From the NCBI GenBank assembly GCA_002914805.1, contig JXTB01000149.1:539899-603898 (forward strand): DNA of 64,000 bases, read 5' to 3'. The notes beneath the pieces were generated by a model. That model did no database searches. It saw nothing but the letters and a program-made list of their open reading frames with translations, and was not told the origin of the DNA. Source of the stretch: Parasponia andersonii. Taxonomy: Eukaryota; Streptophyta; Magnoliopsida; Rosales; Cannabaceae. This document shows positions 60,553 to 64,000 of this stretch, piece by piece (the first letter of the stretch is position 1; each line of letters opens with the position of its first letter). The position numbers and the translations under genes are program-made.

Positions 60553-60948
60553 CTAAAAAGAAATATGGATGGATTTGGTCCTATGCGAGCATCAGGGATC
60601 TTAGCTATATGCGAGTAGTTTTGGGGTTTCATCCTAGGATTGCATCAACAAGCTACTCATTAAATTTTTTCTAATCGATCTACGGATTCATAAAAAATTG
60701 TTCGAGCAGTTCGTTAAAAAAGAAAATATACTCTTTCACGAGTTCATCTCTGTCAGTCATCTAAAAGAAGAATCTATAAACCAACAAAGGGGATCTAAAA
60801 ATTTCTATTTTACAGTCCATCCAAATACGGGATGGGTTTATGTTCAGAATATTTGGGCTCTACAGTTTGTTCCTATTTTCCATTCTAGGATTTGTAAATA
60901 AAAGTTCTAGAAAAATCGAAGAACAAGAGAGAGAGGATATATACTAAC

Positions 60949-61110
60949 CTTTCTTCGAAGAAGGAGGGATCAAGATGACGTTTGAAGGATTATGATAATA
61001 ACTTCGTTGGAGAAGATGACAAAGTTGTGCGAGCTGGGAAACAGAACGACGCCGGAAGGATTGCTCTATGAATACTTTGGGTTTCGAGAGAAATAGCAGA
61101 CGATAGGTTT
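60949..61110 (-). other. Probable non-coding first exon of antisense gene
   Basis: A GTTAGT donor (60943-60948, minus) lies 396 bp before the acceptor that abuts the coding ATG. The upper end is set about 25-30 bases below the TATA-like box and is only an estimate. The short open frame at 60944-61177 overlaps it and is not needed. Confidence 0.45.
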
Positions 61111-61134
61111 TTTGAGGAGACAGATTAGTTTTTG

Positions 61135-61143
61135 ATATATATA
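61135..61143 (-). promoter_or_regulatory. TATA-like box for the antisense transcript
   Basis: The minus strand reads TATATATAT here, about 200 bases upstream of the inferred donor of a leader exon and about 420 bases inside the 3' LTR. It is well placed for an internal antisense promoter separate from the LTR. Confidence 0.45.
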
Positions 61144-61543
61144 CCTCGAGTGTCGTCAAATCACAGCTGTAGATCAATATATTTAATTTTCAGATCCAAA
61201 GGCTGAAGTTCACGTGGGATTTGATTTTTCCGAAATTAAATCGGTATCTTTTTAAAATTTGAAACGATTCGATTTAAGACGACAACTGGCATCATCGCTA
61301 TCATTATGTCTGTTTAAAAAAGGAAAAAGAAGGGAAAAGTCTCCTCGAGTTTTGCTATTCTTCTTAGAAAAAGGGACACGTGGTTTCATCTGTTAGAAAA
61401 AGGTACGCGTGATCTTGAAAAGAGTGAGATTTGAGATCTGGCGACTCTTCGACTCTTTCAAGGGTCTTTAGGTCGTGACATCGCATTTTTTAAGCTCGCA
61501 CTTATAGTAGAAAGAAGCTCCATTTTGTCCTAAAGAACTAATG

Positions 61544-61558
61544 GAGCTGGGGGGCAAT
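61544..61558 (+). other. Polypurine tract of Tat element
   Basis: The sequence GGAGCTGGGGGGCAAT ends at the base before the 3' LTR. It is the plus-strand primer position in reverse transcription. Confidence 0.75.
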
Positions 61559-62231
61559 TGTTATGCGGTTTAAAATCCTATTATGTTGGTCAATACCATA
61601 AAGGAAAAAGTTGACCAAGTGAGTATCAGGTCGCATGAGTAAGATTAAGTGCGACCTCTTCCAAAAGAGTTACATGCGAACTCTACTGCATAAGTTAGTG
61701 TTACCTCTTCCGAAAGAGTTACGTGCGACCTCCTCTGAACGAGTTAAGTGCGACCAGAATAAAAAATGAGACTAGTCTACGCTTCGTCAAACGGGTAACC
61801 TTCAAAGAAAGAGAAACAAAAGTTTCTCTTTAAAGATCGATCAGTCGTCTCATTTAAGTGATTACCCAGTTATATTGTTACTCAAATTGTATTGCCCGAT
61901 TATACAGTTACCCATTCTCACAATTGGGAAACATTGAGCTATCCTTACTTATATAAAGGGAGTTCAATGTTTCGATGGGGGGCTTTTGGGAGATTTTGGG
62001 AAGAACCTTTTAAACTCTTGCTTCTTCTTTCCAGATAACACATTGTAATTTTGAGTTTTTGTAATTCTCCAGAAAATAGTAAAAAACAGTGGAAGTAAGC
62101 TCATCTTTTTTGAGGCTGAACCACTATAAAATTCTTGTCTCTTTATTTGCTTTAGTTAATTAACCATTTTCACACACAAGTCACATTTTGCAATTTTTCT
62201 AAATTTATTGTTGACAAAACCTCCGTCAACA
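61559..62231 (+). repeat. 3' LTR of Tat element
   Basis: TGTTATGCGG...CCGTCAACA, the same 673-bp length as the 5' LTR. Differences between the two are mostly transitions, at a rate of roughly one in fifteen to twenty bases by eye. Confidence 0.92.
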
Positions 62232-62236
62232 CTTTT
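62232..62236. repeat. Target-site duplication CTTTT, right
   Basis: Matches 51078-51082 exactly. Confidence 0.9.
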
Positions 62237-62410
62237 GATTGAGTATCCCAAGATGGTGAAATCGATTTTAAAGATGACGACTCTATCGTGCATCAACCAT
62301 GATTTTGATAGATAAGTTCTTCTATTTCGTACATTTTATTGGTAATTAATTTGTACCTATATTGCTATTATCTTTACATATAATGAGAAGCATTTCTAAT
62401 AATATAATTA

Positions 62411-62620
62411 CATTTACTCATAATATGAGTTGTTATCGCATAATTTTCTTTGGAACCCTAATCTTTATAGATTTTCAACTTGTAGAAGAGGGAAATCCAC
62501 TTTTGGATATATCGCATTCACTCGTAATATAAGTTGTTATCACATAATTTTCTTTGAAACCCTAATTTTTATAGATTTCCAACTTGTAGAAGAGAGAAAT
62601 CCACTTTTAGATGTATCTCC
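62411..62620. repeat. Tandem duplication, 104-bp unit, two copies
   Basis: The unit CATTTACTCATAATATGAG through AAATCCACTTTTGGATATATCG (62411-62514) is repeated at 62515-62620 with about ten substitutions. The 73-codon frame at 62430-62651 spans both copies and is only a by-product. Confidence 0.85.
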
Positions 62621-63168
62621 GACTATAATTTTATTTATATTTTCATTTTAATAATCTTTTTGTCTATGTAAAAATAGTTATACTATAGATCTAAATCTAT
62701 GAATATTTTATTTGCTTTGCAAATTTCGATTTGTTTTAAATTTCCAAATAAAGTTTCTAATTAGTAAAAGAGTTACATCTTTGAAAAATTCCAAAATTCC
62801 ATTCAGTGAACCATTACACATTTATGTAATCACCATTAAATATAATACACTGAATAATGATAGTCATAAAATATAAACTTGACTTTTAGAAGGGGAATTA
62901 GGTTAAATATGCTCCGTAATACCCTTATTTTGGCCTATATGCACAATTTAAAAAACATTTGAAAAATATGCTTACGGACGAAAATACCCTTACTAATACC
63001 TAAGAGAAAATATGCCTCTTCGTCCCTTAAACTCCTCATTTCTCTTTCTCTCTCTCTCTAACTCTCTCTTTTGTCTCCTTCTCTGAAGAGCCAAGAATCA
63101 TCGCGTCGTTAACCGAGGAAGACGAAATCTCGTCGTGCCAAAGATCGTAAATCTGTCTTGAGAAAAAT
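62621..63168. other. Spacer leading to repeat-rich terminal region
   Basis: AT-rich to about 62890. At 62896 begins a segment with ATTAGGTTAAATATGCTCCG that recurs at 63475, then a CT-rich tract (63045-63085) resembling a 5' leader, then sequence up to an ATG at 63168. No established gene is seen. Confidence 0.45.
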
Positions 63169-63239
63169 GAGTCCCCAAAAGAAGGTAAGCAAAATCTAAT
63201 TTGAGGTTTTTTTTTTTAATTTAGGGCATTTGTAGTAGA

Positions 63240-63990
63240 AGACGATTTAGAAATTTTTCACTTCATTCCGACATTTTTTCGATGCATTTTCGATTACCTG
63301 GTCTAAATTTTCGATCATATTTCGATGAGTATGGCTGAAAATAATACCGGAAAATCACGCGAAATTCGACGTGTTTTCGATGGTATTTCGACGTAGTTTC
63401 GATGGTATTTCGACTCGGTTTTGATTTATAGAGTCGAAATTTCGATCCCTTTTCGATGATATTTAAAAGAGATATTAGGTTAAATATGCTCCGTATTCTC
63501 TATTTTATTAAATAGGTAAAATAAACTTTCGATGTTATTTCGACTGTGTTTCGATTTTATTTCGATGAGGTTTGGATGAATAGTGCTGCAATTTCGATAC
63601 ATTTTCCATGACATTTAAAGCTAATTTGTCTTTTAAAATAGAAAATAAGGCTGCTCTAAATTTTCGATGACAGTTCGATGATATTCGATGGTATTTCGAC
63701 TGTGGTTCGATTTACAGTCGAAATTTCGATACCTTTTCGATGGTATTTCGACTGTGTTTCGATTTTATTTCGATGAATAGTGCTGAAATTTCGATACATT
63801 TTTCGATGACATTTTAAAATAGAAAATCTAAATTTTCGATGTTAGTTCGACTTTTTTCGATGACAGTTCGATGATATTCGATAGTATTTCGACGTGTTTT
63901 CGATGGTATTTCGACGTGTTTTCGATGGTATTTCGACTATGTTTCGATTTACAGAGTCGAAATTTCGATACCCTTCGAAATAGGTTTTTT
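63240..63990. repeat. TTTCGATG/TTTCGAC-rich degenerate repeat field
   Basis: Dozens of TTTCGA and TTTCGAC/TTTCGATG words occur, locally forming units of about 20-22 bp such as TTTTCGATGGTATTTCGACG (near 63375 and 63895) and larger blocks with GTCGAAATTTCGAT. CpG content is conspicuously high for this AT-rich window. It follows a possible short first exon (ATG near 63168 with a GTAAGC donor at 63185). It continues beyond the window, so its owner cannot be named. Confidence 0.7.
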
Positions 63991-64000
63991 TACAGTATTT

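Larger units (their letters stand above)
51083..62231 (+). mobile_element. Complete Ty3/gypsy Tat-lineage retrotransposon with antisense gene
   Basis: This is an 11.15-kb element with two 673-bp LTRs (51083-51755 and 61559-62231), perfect CTTTT target duplications, a primer-binding position right after the 5' LTR and a purine tract before the 3' LTR. The plus-strand coding order is gag, protease, reverse transcriptase, gypsy RNase H, a second (archaeal-type) RNase H, integrase. The second RNase H plus a long 3' region with an antisense gene are known marks of the Tat lineage (Retand/Grande/RIRE2-like). Gag-pol is broken by many stops and a few frameshifts. LTRs differ at several percent of sites by eye, so insertion is not very recent. 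LTR TATA box: TATATAAA at about 51474-51481. Confidence 0.92.

Noticed and set aside
51083..62231. Possible endogenous pararetrovirus
   Set aside because: An integrase with a D,D,E set, LTRs, target duplications and no movement-protein region identify a Ty3/gypsy retrotransposon instead.
1..64000. tRNA, rRNA or organelle-derived insertions
   Set aside because: I saw no cloverleaf-type gene with A and B boxes, no rRNA-like sequence and no plastid or mitochondrial gene fragment. A dedicated scan was not possible, so small ones could be missed.

Overview
The window is nuclear DNA of a flowering plant. It is AT-rich, with GT-AG introns, long gene-poor gaps and many LTR retrotransposons. The host genes look like those of a eudicot, probably a rosid, but nothing here fixes the species.

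Layout. (a) 1-8.8 kb is a nest of retrotransposon remnants: an old Ty1/copia on the minus strand, a solo LTR (1663-2999) with a perfect ATAAA target duplication, and a collapsed SIRE-like copia (5190-8816) carrying a piece of a Ty3/gypsy element. (b) 8.8-12.6 kb is AT-rich spacer with local tandem duplications, a TA microsatellite and a small inverted-repeat element. (c) 12.67-20.57 kb is the conserved core: an LRR receptor-like (pseudo)kinase gene on the plus strand, convergent with a six-exon plastid pyruvate dehydrogenase E2 gene on the minus strand. The same two gene types are neighbours in Arabidopsis (At1g34420/At1g34430, from memory). (d) 22.0-24.6 kb is a long inverted-repeat (foldback) element split by another solo LTR. 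(e) 25.1-28.6 kb holds a deleted inverted copy of the E2 gene, followed by a PYG7/Ycf37-like TPR gene for photosystem I assembly whose first exon has two stop codons. (f) 28.6-35.1 kb has two MITE-like elements and a 2.33-kb gypsy solo LTR (32790-35121, target duplication GTAGT). (g) 35.9-48.5 kb holds two nearly identical, intact vestitone-reductase-like genes, each in a 2.4-kb duplicated block. Between them lie a CACTA-like repeat-rich stretch and gypsy remnants in the unusual order gag-LTR-integrase-LTR. (h) 48.9-50.0 kb is a 5'-truncated copia 3' end with its LTR, followed by a 140-bp tandem repeat. (i) 51083-62231 is a complete but mutated Ty3/gypsy element of the Tat lineage. It has 673-bp LTRs, a CTTTT target duplication, gag-pol with two RNase H domains, a tandem repeat after pol, and a spliced antisense gene. 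(j) 62.2-64 kb is spacer, then a TTTCGAT-rich repeat field that runs off the window.

In terms of function, four host genes are supported: the receptor-like pseudokinase, the plastid E2 (acetyl-CoA for fatty-acid synthesis) and two reductases likely active in flavonoid or phenylpropanoid metabolism. The PYG7-like locus is probably broken here. They are unrelated in pathway. The most unusual structure is the antisense multi-exon gene inside the Tat element, with its own TATA-like box, clean splice sites and an intact coiled-coil last exon.
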